A stretch of DNA of 64,000 nucleotides, taken from Enterococcus mundtii. GTDB taxonomy: Bacteria > Bacillota > Bacilli > Lactobacillales > Enterococcaceae. This document shows positions 25,739 through 34,167 of the stretch, one piece after another. Location: contig NZ_CP018061.1 of assembly GCF_002813755.1 (NCBI RefSeq), forward strand, positions 920,001-984,000, written 5' to 3'. The first letter of the stretch is position 1; every line of letters starts with the position of its first letter. The notes beneath the pieces are model-generated. The model was given only the letters and a program-made list of their open reading frames with translations. It did no database searches and was not told the DNA's origin. A program made the position numbers and the translations under genes.

Positions 25739-25797
25739 ATTATTGTTCGTGAATATGTTTATTTCAACTTCAAATACTACATTCCTTTAGTATAGGA

Positions 25798-27069
25798 TCA
25801 AACAACATCCATATCAGGTTGTTTATCCAAGATCATCAAGAACGGATACCAGATAACTGCAACGATCACAAAATCGATCACTTGGAGTAAGCCACCTAAC
25901 CATGAGTTTGTGGCTAAGACACCACTCGCGATGATTGGCACTGTCCATGGAACGGAGACACCAGTTGGCGCTGGTACGATACCTGCTGCCATTACAAGGT
26001 AGTTGAACGTTGTTACGACTAATGGTGCGACAACCCAAGGAATCAAAATGGTTGCGTTCAATACGATCGGTAAACCAAAAATTGCTGGCTCATTCACGTT
26101 GAAGATTCCTGGTGCAAGAGCTAAACGACCGACATCACGATATTGTTTTTTCTTCAAAACAAAGGCCATCAATAGTACAACTGCTAAAGTCATACCTGAT
26201 CCACCGATTCCGACAGTGAATGTTTCCATAAATGGTTTTGTGATGATGTGTGGCAATTCTTGACCATTTTGGTAAGCTTCTAAGTTATCAAGCATTAAGG
26301 TGTTCCAAATCGGGTCCATCACAGAATTGACAATGATTTGACCATGAAGACCAAAGAACCATAAGAATTGTACAAAGAACAAGGCAATTAAAGTTGCAGG
26401 TAAACTACTTCCTAAACCAGTCAATGGTTTTTGGATAACTTCGTAAACCACATCATGCAAGTTTGCGTGGAAGACACCAGTCATTACAGCATTGATGATC
26501 AAGAAAACGGTCAAAGTAACAACTGCTGGGATCAACGCCGCAAATGATTTTGTCACAGCGGGTGGCACGCTTGCAGGCATTTTGATCTGCCAACCACGTT
26601 TAGTGATTCGGCAGTAGATTTCACCTGCGATGAAAGCTGCGATCATCCCGATGAACATTCCTTTTGCACCTAAGCGATCAAGAGTCAACACACCTGATAC
26701 TTCTTCGCCACCGACAGTTGTCATGACGAAAGGTGTTAAGATCAAGAAGCTGGCAAATGAGACAGCACCTCCAAAAATACCTTCTACATCATATGATTTA
26801 GATAAATAATAGCCAATACCAAATGTAACAAAGACAGACATGATACTCATTGTTGCATTTTGTCCATTTCCAAATAAGCTAGACAACGTTCCTTTAGTCG
26901 CATCACTAAAGAAAGGTAAGTTATTGAAAACGACAACAATCGATCCGAACATTGTTAAAGGAAACGACAACATAAATGCATCCCGTAACACTGTCAAGTA
27001 ACGATTTTGCCCTAGTAGGTTCGCTAAAGGCATGATTTTCTGAGCAAGTTTATCCATAAAACCGTTCAT
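25798..27069 (-). CDS. PTS cellobiose-type permease, EIIC component
   Basis: The 423-residue protein, with about ten membrane segments, belongs to the lactose/cellobiose EIIC family (MDKLAQKIMPLANLLGQNRY at the start, PAIFGLPIVLNATILIPWV near 330). It transports and, with EIIA/EIIB encoded elsewhere, phosphorylates a beta-glucoside. No EIIA or EIIB gene is present here. The ATG at 27069 has GAGGTG seven bases upstream. It is divergent from the 6-phospho-beta-glucosidase, with which it forms a utilisation pair. Confidence 0.9.
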   Translation of the reverse strand: MNGFMDKLAQKIMPLANLLGQNRYLTVLRDAFMLSFPLTMFGSIVVVFNNLPFFSDATKGTLSSLFGNGQNATMSIMSVFVTFGIGYYLSKSYDVEGIFGGAVSFASFLILTPFVMTTVGGEEVSGVLTLDRLGAKGMFIGMIAAFIAGEIYCRITKRGWQIKMPASVPPAVTKSFAALIPAVVTLTVFLIINAVMTGVFHANLHDVVYEVIQKPLTGLGSSLPATLIALFFVQFLWFFGLHGQIIVNSVMDPIWNTLMLDNLEAYQNGQELPHIITKPFMETFTVGIGGSGMTLAVVLLMAFVLKKKQYRDVGRLALAPGIFNVNEPAIFGLPIVLNATILIPWVVAPLVVTTFNYLVMAAGIVPAPTGVSVPWTVPIIASGVLATNSWLGGLLQVIDFVIVAVIWYPFLMILDKQPDMDVV

Positions 27070-27090
27070 TTTATTCACCTCTATTATAAT

Positions 27091-27106
27091 TTGCAATCGA
27101 TTACAA
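27091..27106. promoter_or_regulatory. cre site (CcpA) in the EIIC promoter
   Basis: TTGCAATCGATTACAA is nearly palindromic and fits the cre consensus. On the minus strand it sits immediately upstream of TATAAT (27085-27090), so it overlaps the EIIC promoter. A weaker cre-like stretch, TGATTACGTTATCA, lies at 27183-27196 over the divergent start. Confidence 0.7.
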
Positions 27107-27158
27107 AATGAGTATAACTTCAATTTAGATAAATGTCTAGTCATTTATTTAAAAAGTA

Positions 27159-27186
27159 TTGATTTATTTTTAAGGTTTGGTATGAT
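27159..27186 (+). promoter_or_regulatory. Promoter of the 6-phospho-beta-glucosidase gene
   Basis: -35 TTGATT (27159-27164) and -10 TATGAT (27181-27186) have a 16-base spacer and lie 37 bases before the ATG. Confidence 0.6.
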
Positions 27187-27222
27187 TACGTTATCAAAAG
27201 AAAAATAAGCGAGGGACTAAAC

Positions 27223-28620
27223 ATGACAAATTATGTATTTCCAGAAAATTTTTGGTGGGGTTCAGCTGCTAGTGGACCACAAACAGAAGGACGTGTAGCA
27301 GGAGATGGAAAAGGAGAAAATATTTGGGATCATTGGTACGACTTGGAGCCTGAGAAGTTTTTCAATCAAGTAGGACCAAGCAAGACTTCTCAAGTCTACA
27401 CGAAGTATAAAGAGGATGTCGCATTGATGAAAGCTACTGGACATAATACGTTCCGAACATCGATCCAGTGGAGTCGTTTGCTTCCTAATGGTACAGGGAA
27501 AGTAAATGAGCAAGCAGTCACTTTCTATCGTACGTATTTTGAAGAACTGATTGAAAATGGTATTGAACCCTTCGTCAATCTCTTCCATTTTGATATGCCG
27601 ATGCCTTTACAAGAAAAAGGTGGCTGGTTAGCGAGAGAGACTGTTGATGCTTATGCTGAGTATGCCAAAACATGTTTTGAGTTATTCGGCGATCTTGTGA
27701 AGAAATGGTTTACGCACAATGAGCCAATCGTCCCTGTAGAAGGTGGCTATCTTTATCAGTTCCACTATCCAAATCATGTGAACTTCAAAGAAGCAGTTCA
27801 AGTGGGTTTCCACGAAAACTTAGCAAGTGCGAAGGCGATTCAGATCTACCATGAAACAGGACAAGATGGGGAGATCGGTATTATCCTGAATTTGACTCCA
27901 AGTTACCCACGTGACGAAAATAATGCGGAGGATGTGAAAGCTGCGGCGATTGCGGACGCCTTTTTCAATCGCTCATTCCTTGATCCAGCAGTAAAAGGTG
28001 AATTTCCACAAGAGTTGATCGATATCGTCAAAGAATTGGATATCATGCCTGTAATGGAAGAAGGCGATTTGACGATCATCCAAGAAAATAAAGTGGATCT
28101 ATTAGGAATCAATTACTATCAACCCCGACGGATCAAAGCGAAAGAAACACCGATCGACAAAGATCGTGCGCCGTTACCAGATGATTATTTCGATAACTAC
28201 GATATGCCGAATAAAAAAATGAATCCTTATCGTGGTTGGGAAATTTATGAGAAAGGTATCTATGATATCTTGACGAATACGAGAGAAAATTATGGCAATA
28301 TCAAATGCTTTATCTCTGAAAATGGCATGGGTGTCGAAGGGGAAGAGCGCTACGTGAATGAACAAGGCATGATCGAAGATGATTATCGTATCGAGTTTGT
28401 GACAGATCATTTGAAATATGTGCATCAAGCCATTCAAGAAGGAACAAATTGTTTAGGGTATCATATGTGGACATGTATGGATAACTGGTCATGGACAAAT
28501 GCGTATAAAAACCGTTATGGCTTTATCGCAGTCGATCTAGACCAAGATGGGAAACGGACGATCAAAAAATCAGGTCACTGGTTTAAAGAAGTAGCAACAA
28601 ATAATGGTTTTGATGCTTAA
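27223..28620 (+). CDS. 6-phospho-beta-glucosidase (GH1)
   Basis: The 465-residue GH1 (alpha/beta)8-barrel enzyme begins with FPENFWWGSAASGPQTEGR. The acid/base Glu167 is in THNEP and the nucleophile Glu366 in FISENG. It hydrolyses phosphorylated beta-glucosides in the cytoplasm after PTS import, which agrees with the divergent EIIC gene. The C-terminal part carries a GYHMWTCMDNWSW segment typical of phospho-active GH1 members. The RBS is GCGAGGG. Confidence 0.92.
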   Translation: MTNYVFPENFWWGSAASGPQTEGRVAGDGKGENIWDHWYDLEPEKFFNQVGPSKTSQVYTKYKEDVALMKATGHNTFRTSIQWSRLLPNGTGKVNEQAVTFYRTYFEELIENGIEPFVNLFHFDMPMPLQEKGGWLARETVDAYAEYAKTCFELFGDLVKKWFTHNEPIVPVEGGYLYQFHYPNHVNFKEAVQVGFHENLASAKAIQIYHETGQDGEIGIILNLTPSYPRDENNAEDVKAAAIADAFFNRSFLDPAVKGEFPQELIDIVKELDIMPVMEEGDLTIIQENKVDLLGINYYQPRRIKAKETPIDKDRAPLPDDYFDNYDMPNKKMNPYRGWEIYEKGIYDILTNTRENYGNIKCFISENGMGVEGEERYVNEQGMIEDDYRIEFVTDHLKYVHQAIQEGTNCLGYHMWTCMDNWSWTNAYKNRYGFIAVDLDQDGKRTIKKSGHWFKEVATNNGFDA

Positions 28621-28680
28621 CTAACAGCTTAAAAAACGAGTGTTTTATAACTAAATGAATGGGATAAATTATTTTGAAAT

Positions 28681-28722
28681 AAGGCGGTGAATCTAAAAAT
28701 TAGATTTTCTGCCTTGTTTTTT
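28681..28722 (+). terminator. Terminator of the GH1 gene
   Basis: The stem AAGGC-(GGTG)-AATCTAA / TTAGATT-(TTCT)-GCCTT is followed by a T run. Confidence 0.75.
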
Positions 28723-28761
28723 CTGTTGGAACCATGGGCTTTTGAATCATATCCATAAGAA

Positions 28762-28790
28762 TTGTTCTTCGTTTCTAATCGTGCTACACT
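28762..28790 (+). promoter_or_regulatory. Promoter of the universal stress protein gene
   Basis: -35 TTGTTC (28762) and -10 TACACT (28785) are 17 bases apart and lie 25 bases before the ATG. Confidence 0.5.
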
Positions 28791-28815
28791 AAAAGAAAAG
28801 AAGGAGGCGGTTTCA

Positions 28816-29256
28816 ATGGTAGATACGTATAAAAATATTTTAGTAGCAATCGACGGTTCAGAAAAATCAGAAAAAGCATTTATTGAAGCAATCGCAACAG
28901 CAAAAAGAAATCAAGCAAAGTTACACATCTTGTATGTAAATGAGGTGTCAGGAAATTATTTTGGTGACTTTGCTTTTGTCACAACAAGTTTACAAGAAGA
29001 GTTAGATGAAGTGGCAGACAAACAAATGAAGGAACATCAAAATCTAGCGATCGAAAAAGGTTTGACGGATATTAAAACATATGTGTTATACGGTTATCCC
29101 AAAACATTGATCGCAAACTTCAACGAGTCAGAAGAGCCAATTGACTTGATCGTTATGGGGTCAACTGGGTTAAACGCCGTTGAACGTGCATTGGTTGGTT
29201 CAACGACTTCTTATGTGGTAAATCACGCGAAATGCAATGTGTTAGTAGTAAAATAG
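28816..29256 (+). CDS. Universal stress protein, UspA family
   Basis: The 146-residue alpha/beta UspA protein starts VDTYKNILVAIDGSEKSEKA. The C-terminal ATP-binding motif is VMGSTGLNAVERALVGSTTSYVV (G-x2-G-x9-G-S/T pattern). It is soluble and cytoplasmic. The ATG at 28816 has AAGGAGG eight bases upstream, which excludes the longer frame from 28762. Single-gene unit between two terminators. Confidence 0.92.
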   Translation: MVDTYKNILVAIDGSEKSEKAFIEAIATAKRNQAKLHILYVNEVSGNYFGDFAFVTTSLQEELDEVADKQMKEHQNLAIEKGLTDIKTYVLYGYPKTLIANFNESEEPIDLIVMGSTGLNAVERALVGSTTSYVVNHAKCNVLVVK

Positions 29257-29305
29257 AAGATGGTGTTCGAACTATTTATTTTTAACATGTGATTTATCCG
29301 TTTTT

Positions 29306-29340
29306 AAGGATGCTGCATGATTCATTGCGCATCCTTTTTT
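29306..29340 (+). terminator. Terminator of the usp gene
   Basis: The stem AAGGATGC / GCATCCTT is followed by a T run at 29335-29340. Confidence 0.78.
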
Positions 29341-29405
29341 GTTTTTCAGCAGAAAATGCGGTAGGATAAACAAGACAAACGTATTTCAAATAGGAGATGG
29401 ATGAA

Positions 29406-30221
29406 ATGGAACAACAATATGTCCAAGTAATGACGATCGCTGGATCAGATAGCGATGGAAGTGCAGGGATGCAAGCAGACTTGCATACGTTTTTTACAAG
29501 AAAGGTCTATGGGGTATCTGTTTTGACTGCTTGTGTCGCTGGAAATTCTTATGGAATCGGTGCAAGTGTTCCTTTACCTACGGATTTTATCGATAAAGAA
29601 TTTGAACTGCTTGCAGATGATTACCAAGTCAAAGCAGCAAAGACTGGGATGCTAGCAGATGCGACATTGATCAATACCGTGGTCAAAAATATTCAAAGGT
29701 ATGATTTCGGTCCCTTGGTCGTTGATCCAGTGATCATGACGAAACATGGCAATCAATTATTGGAAGAAGAAGCATTGACTACATTAAAAACAGCATTACT
29801 GCCATTGGCAGAAGTAGTGACCCCTAATTTTTATGAAGCCGAAAAACTAACTGGTCTCAAATTGAGAGCAGAAGAAGACTATGAAAAAGCGGCTAAGATC
29901 CTCCAAGAGCTGGGACCCAAAAATGTTTTGATCAAAGGACATCATACTAGTGATTCCAATCAACAAACAGTGAGGGATTATGTTCGTTTAGCTTCAGGAA
30001 AAACATTTTGGTTAGAAGCACCATTTTATGCAACAGATCGCATCAATGGAACAGGTGATTCTTTATCTGCGTGTATTGCTGCTGAATTAGCAAAAGGAGA
30101 AACGGTGGAAGCAGCCATCCGTATTGCGAAACAATATGTCAATCAAGCAATCAAAGAAGAACTTTTTATTGGACATAAATATGGCCCAATCAATCATTGG
30201 GCGGCAAGTACGATCGACTAA
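29406..30221 (+). CDS. pdxK: Pyridoxine/pyridoxal kinase (ThiD-like PdxK)
   Basis: The 271-residue ribokinase-fold protein starts VMTIAGSDSDGSAGMQADLH and carries VDPVIMTKHG and the anion hole RINGTGDSLSACI. It has the length of PdxK of B. subtilis, which phosphorylates pyridoxal/pyridoxine and is a sister of ThiD. No thiamine genes lie nearby, which favours PdxK over ThiD. The ATG at 29406 has TAGGAGA eight bases upstream. Confidence 0.85.
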   Translation: MEQQYVQVMTIAGSDSDGSAGMQADLHTFFTRKVYGVSVLTACVAGNSYGIGASVPLPTDFIDKEFELLADDYQVKAAKTGMLADATLINTVVKNIQRYDFGPLVVDPVIMTKHGNQLLEEEALTTLKTALLPLAEVVTPNFYEAEKLTGLKLRAEEDYEKAAKILQELGPKNVLIKGHHTSDSNQQTVRDYVRLASGKTFWLEAPFYATDRINGTGDSLSACIAAELAKGETVEAAIRIAKQYVNQAIKEELFIGHKYGPINHWAASTID

Positions 30222-30247
30222 CTGATAGCAAAAATGATTTTAAACAG

Positions 30248-30309
30248 CACTCCCCTGATAGCTACTAGTGCATCCTAATGGATTCTGGTAGTTCTCAGGG
30301 GAGTTTGTT
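30248..30309 (+). terminator. Terminator of pdxK
   Basis: The stem CACTCCCCTGA / TCAGGGGAGT with further pairing (CTACTA / TGGTAG) is followed by a short T-rich tail. Confidence 0.72.
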
Positions 30310-30539
30310 GATTAAGTAGATAACTTTAGAAAAATAAGTAGCTGTTTTTTGAAAAATAGTTAAACACTGTCTGGACTCTAACTAACTCACCTCTAACAAA
30401 ATAGCCTCATAAAATAACCCGTTTTTCATCTTTATTACATCCTTTGTTAATTTTTTTGTGTTATTATATGCTACGTGGTTAGTAAGTCTTGGTTTTTAGA
30501 GAGCGCAAACAAAAAATAATTTTTAGTAGGAGAAGGTTT

Positions 30540-31322
30540 ATGAGAGCAATTCTATATCGTGTACTAAGAAGACGTCAATTTATTTATATGTTAGCTTTTA
30601 TGGTAGTTCTAGGTTTATCTTGCTTGTTTACATATGGTATCATTGGGCAATACCCATGGAAGGGAGGGTATGACGAACCGACCAGTCTTTATTCATTACA
30701 TATGCTTGTTATTCCGGCAGTAACTTTAATAACGTTTAAGTTTTCTTTTTCATTGCTTGCAACGATTCCGATCGGGGATATTTTAGCGGAAGATCGCCAG
30801 AGTGGTTATATGAAATCGATGGTGTCTCACATCACGTTAAAAAAGTATTTGATCAATCATTTTTTGTTGGCTTTTCTCATTGGTGGGTGCTTAGTGGTTA
30901 TTCCTGTCCTTGTTAATTTTATTAGCCTCCTGTTTTTTATTCCTGTGACGCCTTTGCATCGATTTTATAGTATGTTTTTGGTCCCTTCTGATGAATTCAT
31001 GCCCCATTTGTATTATGACCATCCAGGCATCTATTTGTTAGTGCGAAGTGCCTTTCTCTTTTTGTATGGTGGCTGTCTCTCTTTATTTGCTAGTATTTGC
31101 GCTTATTTAACACATAATCGTTACCTTGCTATCTTGATTCCAATGTTTTTTGTGTTAGTCAGCGATATGTTGATCAGTGTGTTGCGTGCTGCAAAATATA
31201 GTTTGAGTGATCAATTTATTGGTACAGAAAATCTTCAGTTGACAGGTGTTTTGTTTGTTGTAACTATACTGCTATTTGCAGTCATGACGGTGATCTATGG
31301 GGTGAAGAAGAATGAGATTTAA
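30540..31322 (+). CDS. ABC-2-like permease subunit 1
   Basis: The 260-residue protein has about six hydrophobic segments and a basic N-terminus. It contains no recognised domain beyond the general ABC-2 permease pattern. The RBS AGGAGAAGG precedes the ATG at 30540. Its end overlaps the next permease frame by 11 bases. It is first of a five-gene cluster with an ATPase, so export of a peptide or protection from a membrane-active compound is plausible. Confidence 0.65.
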   Translation: MRAILYRVLRRRQFIYMLAFMVVLGLSCLFTYGIIGQYPWKGGYDEPTSLYSLHMLVIPAVTLITFKFSFSLLATIPIGDILAEDRQSGYMKSMVSHITLKKYLINHFLLAFLIGGCLVVIPVLVNFISLLFFIPVTPLHRFYSMFLVPSDEFMPHLYYDHPGIYLLVRSAFLFLYGGCLSLFASICAYLTHNRYLAILIPMFFVLVSDMLISVLRAAKYSLSDQFIGTENLQLTGVLFVVTILLFAVMTVIYGVKKNEI

Positions 31323-32066
31323 GCAAACCATTTGCTATTATTTGTCGCTTGCTTCACATAAGAAAATCTGGGGATGTTTTTTCATAGGGATGATCTTCAG
31401 TTTGGGTAATTTAGTTTATCAGTATAATCAGATGGGACAACAATACGACGAGTTAGATTTACTGCTTTATGGACCATACGGTATTTTAAATGGAGGAATA
31501 AATGGATTTATCAGTTCTATTTATTTGATGATATGGCTGTTTTTATCCATAGCTTAGATAAAAAAACAGAAGAAAATTTTTACTTATTACATGTTAAAAC
31601 AAAGTTGAAACTATTGGTGAGTAAGGATCTAATCATGGTTTTGAGTCTGATCCTCTACATAATTTTCGTTTTCCTGGGATTTATTTTCGCCTACCTCATC
31701 ATGTACGCTCTCGTTAAGGGAGAATTGGTGGAGGCAGAGCTAACTTTATTGAATGTTGGTAAGATCGCAGCCATCAAGTACTTACAATTTCTATTTATAG
31801 GACATCTTTTTCTCTTATTAAATAGAGTAATTAGAAATTATTTAGTCGTTGTATTAATGGTTATGACAGTATTTATTATAAACTTAGTTGACTCATTTCC
31901 AGCTTTTAATCTCGTGTTTATCGTTAATAGACAACAAATAATGGCTCAAGGTACATTTATCGCTTGGCTTGGTTTGTTGATTTCTCTGAACCTTTTGCTT
32001 TTTGCAGCAAAATATACAGTCACTCTACTAAGGAGGTCCAACCAATGGTGCTTACCTCGATCATGA
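31312..32066 (+). pseudogene. ABC-2-like permease subunit 2, frameshifted
   Basis: Two adjacent frames make one protein. The first (31312-31557, 81 codons) ends in a membrane segment, and the second frame continues with IHSLDKKTEENFYLLHVKTK to 32066. Adding one T to the five-T run at about 31540 joins them as WLFFIHSLDKKTEEN. It has six hydrophobic segments once joined. The cause may be a real mutation, phase variation or a sequencing error. The last 22 bases overlap the third permease gene. Confidence 0.7.
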
Positions 32067-32788
32067 TAGTCACTAGACGGATGATCAGTTTTACCTTTAC
32101 CTATGGGAAAAAATGGTGGATCTCTACTGGGGTGTTTTTGATAGGTTACCTTTTAGCGATTAAGTATATGTATCCTAGGATCATTTTTGATGGAGAAAGT
32201 ATCCTTACTTTCTTGTTTCAAGGTCCTTATCCTATTCATAACTATACAGACTATTTACTTCCCTATCTTTGGCTTTTGTTTCATCTGTTCTCATTGCTAT
32301 TTATTTTTTTCCCGATCATTGAATTATTGGAAACACAAAGTATTTTTTTATTGATCCGGATCAAAAGTAGACGTAAATTGGCAATTTCAATTTTTCTTAC
32401 GATCATAGTGGATTGTTTTGCCTATCTTCTCATTTTTTTCAGCGTACTTTTTTTAATTTTTTATTCCGCTGATTTTTGGTCGTTGGCTGTTATACACTAT
32501 AGCTTTCTTTTATTTTCGACGCTAATCTTGCTTAATTTTTTAGCCGTATTCATTTATTTTATTTATTCAAACGGTATCTTCTCGTTATTGCTCTGCATGG
32601 GCATGCTGGTTGTTGCAAGTCTAGTCAATTTTAAGTTTATGCCTTATAAATATTCATTGATTCTAACTAATGATATTCATTTCTATTTGACTCATCCTAC
32701 ATTATTCGTGGTTTTAGGAATACAGTTGGGATTATTGTTAGGTTATTTGGTTGGTATTTTATTTTTCATTCGTAGGCACATATTTTAG
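32045..32788 (+). CDS. ABC-2-like permease subunit 3
   Basis: The 247-residue protein has about six membrane segments. Like subunits 1 and 2 it carries an extracellular loop with the pattern GPYPIHNY (GPYGILNG in subunit 2), which suggests the three are distant paralogues. The ATG has AAGGAGGT seven bases upstream. It is followed ten bases later by the ATPase gene. Confidence 0.65.
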   Translation: MVLTSIMIVTRRMISFTFTYGKKWWISTGVFLIGYLLAIKYMYPRIIFDGESILTFLFQGPYPIHNYTDYLLPYLWLLFHLFSLLFIFFPIIELLETQSIFLLIRIKSRRKLAISIFLTIIVDCFAYLLIFFSVLFLIFYSADFWSLAVIHYSFLLFSTLILLNFLAVFIYFIYSNGIFSLLLCMGMLVVASLVNFKFMPYKYSLILTNDIHFYLTHPTLFVVLGIQLGLLLGYLVGILFFIRRHIF

Positions 32789-32798
32789 GAGGGTTTCC

Positions 32799-33458
32799 AT
32801 GGCATTTTTAGAAATAAAAGAAGTAACCGTTGAAAGAAAAAAACAACGAATCCTTAATGAGGCAACGATTTCAGCTGAGCTTGGTGACGTTGTAGGTTTC
32901 ATCGGTCAAAATGGTTCGGGTAAAACAATGCTTTTTAAAGCAATTTGTGGCTTTATTCGTCTTTCAAAAGGAAAGATCAAGGTAGGGGAAGAAACAATCG
33001 GCAAAGAAGTAGACTTTCCTTCTCATACAGGAATGTTGATTGAAAATCCTGGATTTATTGGTTCGATGACAGGTTTTGACAATTTATATAGCTTGTCGTT
33101 ATTGACCGATAATGTCAAAAAAGATGAGATTGTTGAACTATTAACACTCGTAGGTTTATTGGATAAACAGAAAGTTAAGGTTACCAACTATTCTTTAGGG
33201 ATGAAACAGCGTTTAGGAATTGCGCAAGCGTTGATGGGTGATCCGACGATGATCATTTTAGATGAGCCTTTTAATGGGTTGGATAATCAAGGAATTGAAT
33301 TGTTGATCGAGATTATTGAAGAATTGAAGTTAAGAAATAAGCTAGTCTTGCTGACTAGTCATCGAAACGAAGATTTGCAAAGAGTTTGCACCAAATTTTA
33401 TCAAGTTGATCGTGGAAGTTTTTCAAGAATTGAGGTATCGAATGATGAGAAAAAGTAA
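32799..33458 (+). CDS. ABC transporter ATP-binding protein
   Basis: The 219-residue ATPase has Walker A GQNGSGKT (about 36-43), signature YSLGMKQRLG, Walker B MIILDEPF and the switch His in LTSHR. It resembles the BcrA/LanF-type ATPases of antibiotic-peptide resistance exporters. The RBS AGGAGGG precedes the ATG at 32799. It should power the three permeases encoded upstream. Confidence 0.9.
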   Translation: MAFLEIKEVTVERKKQRILNEATISAELGDVVGFIGQNGSGKTMLFKAICGFIRLSKGKIKVGEETIGKEVDFPSHTGMLIENPGFIGSMTGFDNLYSLSLLTDNVKKDEIVELLTLVGLLDKQKVKVTNYSLGMKQRLGIAQALMGDPTMIILDEPFNGLDNQGIELLIEIIEELKLRNKLVLLTSHRNEDLQRVCTKFYQVDRGSFSRIEVSNDEKK

Positions 33459-33984
33459 AATTTTCTTTTTTTGTCTGGGCGGTTCAATAATCTTAGCAGT
33501 CGCAGTTGCTCGTATTATCGAAATCAATCGTGGAGTACCCAAATCATTTGCAATTACCACTTACCATTTGAACGACGTAGTCTCTTTAAATGATTTAGAA
33601 CTCACTGTTTTAAACTATTCTAAAGAAAAGTCCTATCATTATGATGGTGGGAACCCGATGGACCAATATGAGTTTATGCCTGTGACAGTTACAGTAAACG
33701 TTAAAAATATATCGCCGGATGCCCAGGATTTGGCAATTTTGAAAGAAAGTCGGTTATTTAGTGGGTACAACTATTACAATACAGGTGATGTTGACTTTCC
33801 GCAACAGGTACTAGATCCTCAACAGCAAACGACGCTTACATATGTCTACACGGTCGATGCAGAAAAAGTAGAAGAATCCTTTCAATTTGTGTTAACAACT
33901 CAAGCTTTACTTCGATTTGATCAAGCGAATTATCATGCTAGTTACGATAAAGGAGTCTATAAGGGTGTAGCTATCCAGCTATAA
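33442..33984 (+). CDS. Membrane-anchored accessory protein of the ABC cluster
   Basis: The 180-residue protein has an N-terminal anchor (MMRKSKIFFFCLGGSIILAV) and an outside beta-rich domain (about 35-180: YEFMPVTVTVNVKNISPDAQ, VLDPQQQTTLTYVYTVD), similar in pattern to the DUF4352-type immunoglobulin-like fold. The ATG has TGAGG six bases upstream and overlaps the ATPase gene by 17 bases. It may be a substrate-binding or immunity component; function is not assigned. Confidence 0.6.
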   Translation: MMRKSKIFFFCLGGSIILAVAVARIIEINRGVPKSFAITTYHLNDVVSLNDLELTVLNYSKEKSYHYDGGNPMDQYEFMPVTVTVNVKNISPDAQDLAILKESRLFSGYNYYNTGDVDFPQQVLDPQQQTTLTYVYTVDAEKVEESFQFVLTTQALLRFDQANYHASYDKGVYKGVAIQL

Positions 33985-34051
33985 TCGTTCCAATTCAATG
34001 GAAATTTTGAAGGGTCTCTTTTTTTCTTAATACTGTAAAGACAGCTCAACA

Positions 34052-34104
34052 AAAGAAACTCCCTTAGCAGACTTTGAGAAATCTGCTAAGGGAGTTTCTT
34101 TCTT
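34052..34104. terminator. Bidirectional terminator
   Basis: A 20-bp perfect stem AAAGAAACTCCCTTAGCAGA / TCTGCTAAGGGAGTTTCTTT lies between the convergent ABC cluster and cls. Confidence 0.88.
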
Positions 34105-34167
34105 GAAATATCCTATCAATGAAATAAGGTTGTCATTACAACTGTTGATTATTGAAGGAAAAATAGG

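Noticed and set aside
29397..29405. Earlier ATG for pdxK
   Set aside because: It overlaps the Shine-Dalgarno TAGGAGA; the ATG at 29406 has correct spacing.
31525..31560. Programmed -1 frameshift joining the permease frames
   Set aside because: No X-XXY-YYZ heptamer is in the right frame and no following pseudoknot was seen; a one-T deletion is simpler.
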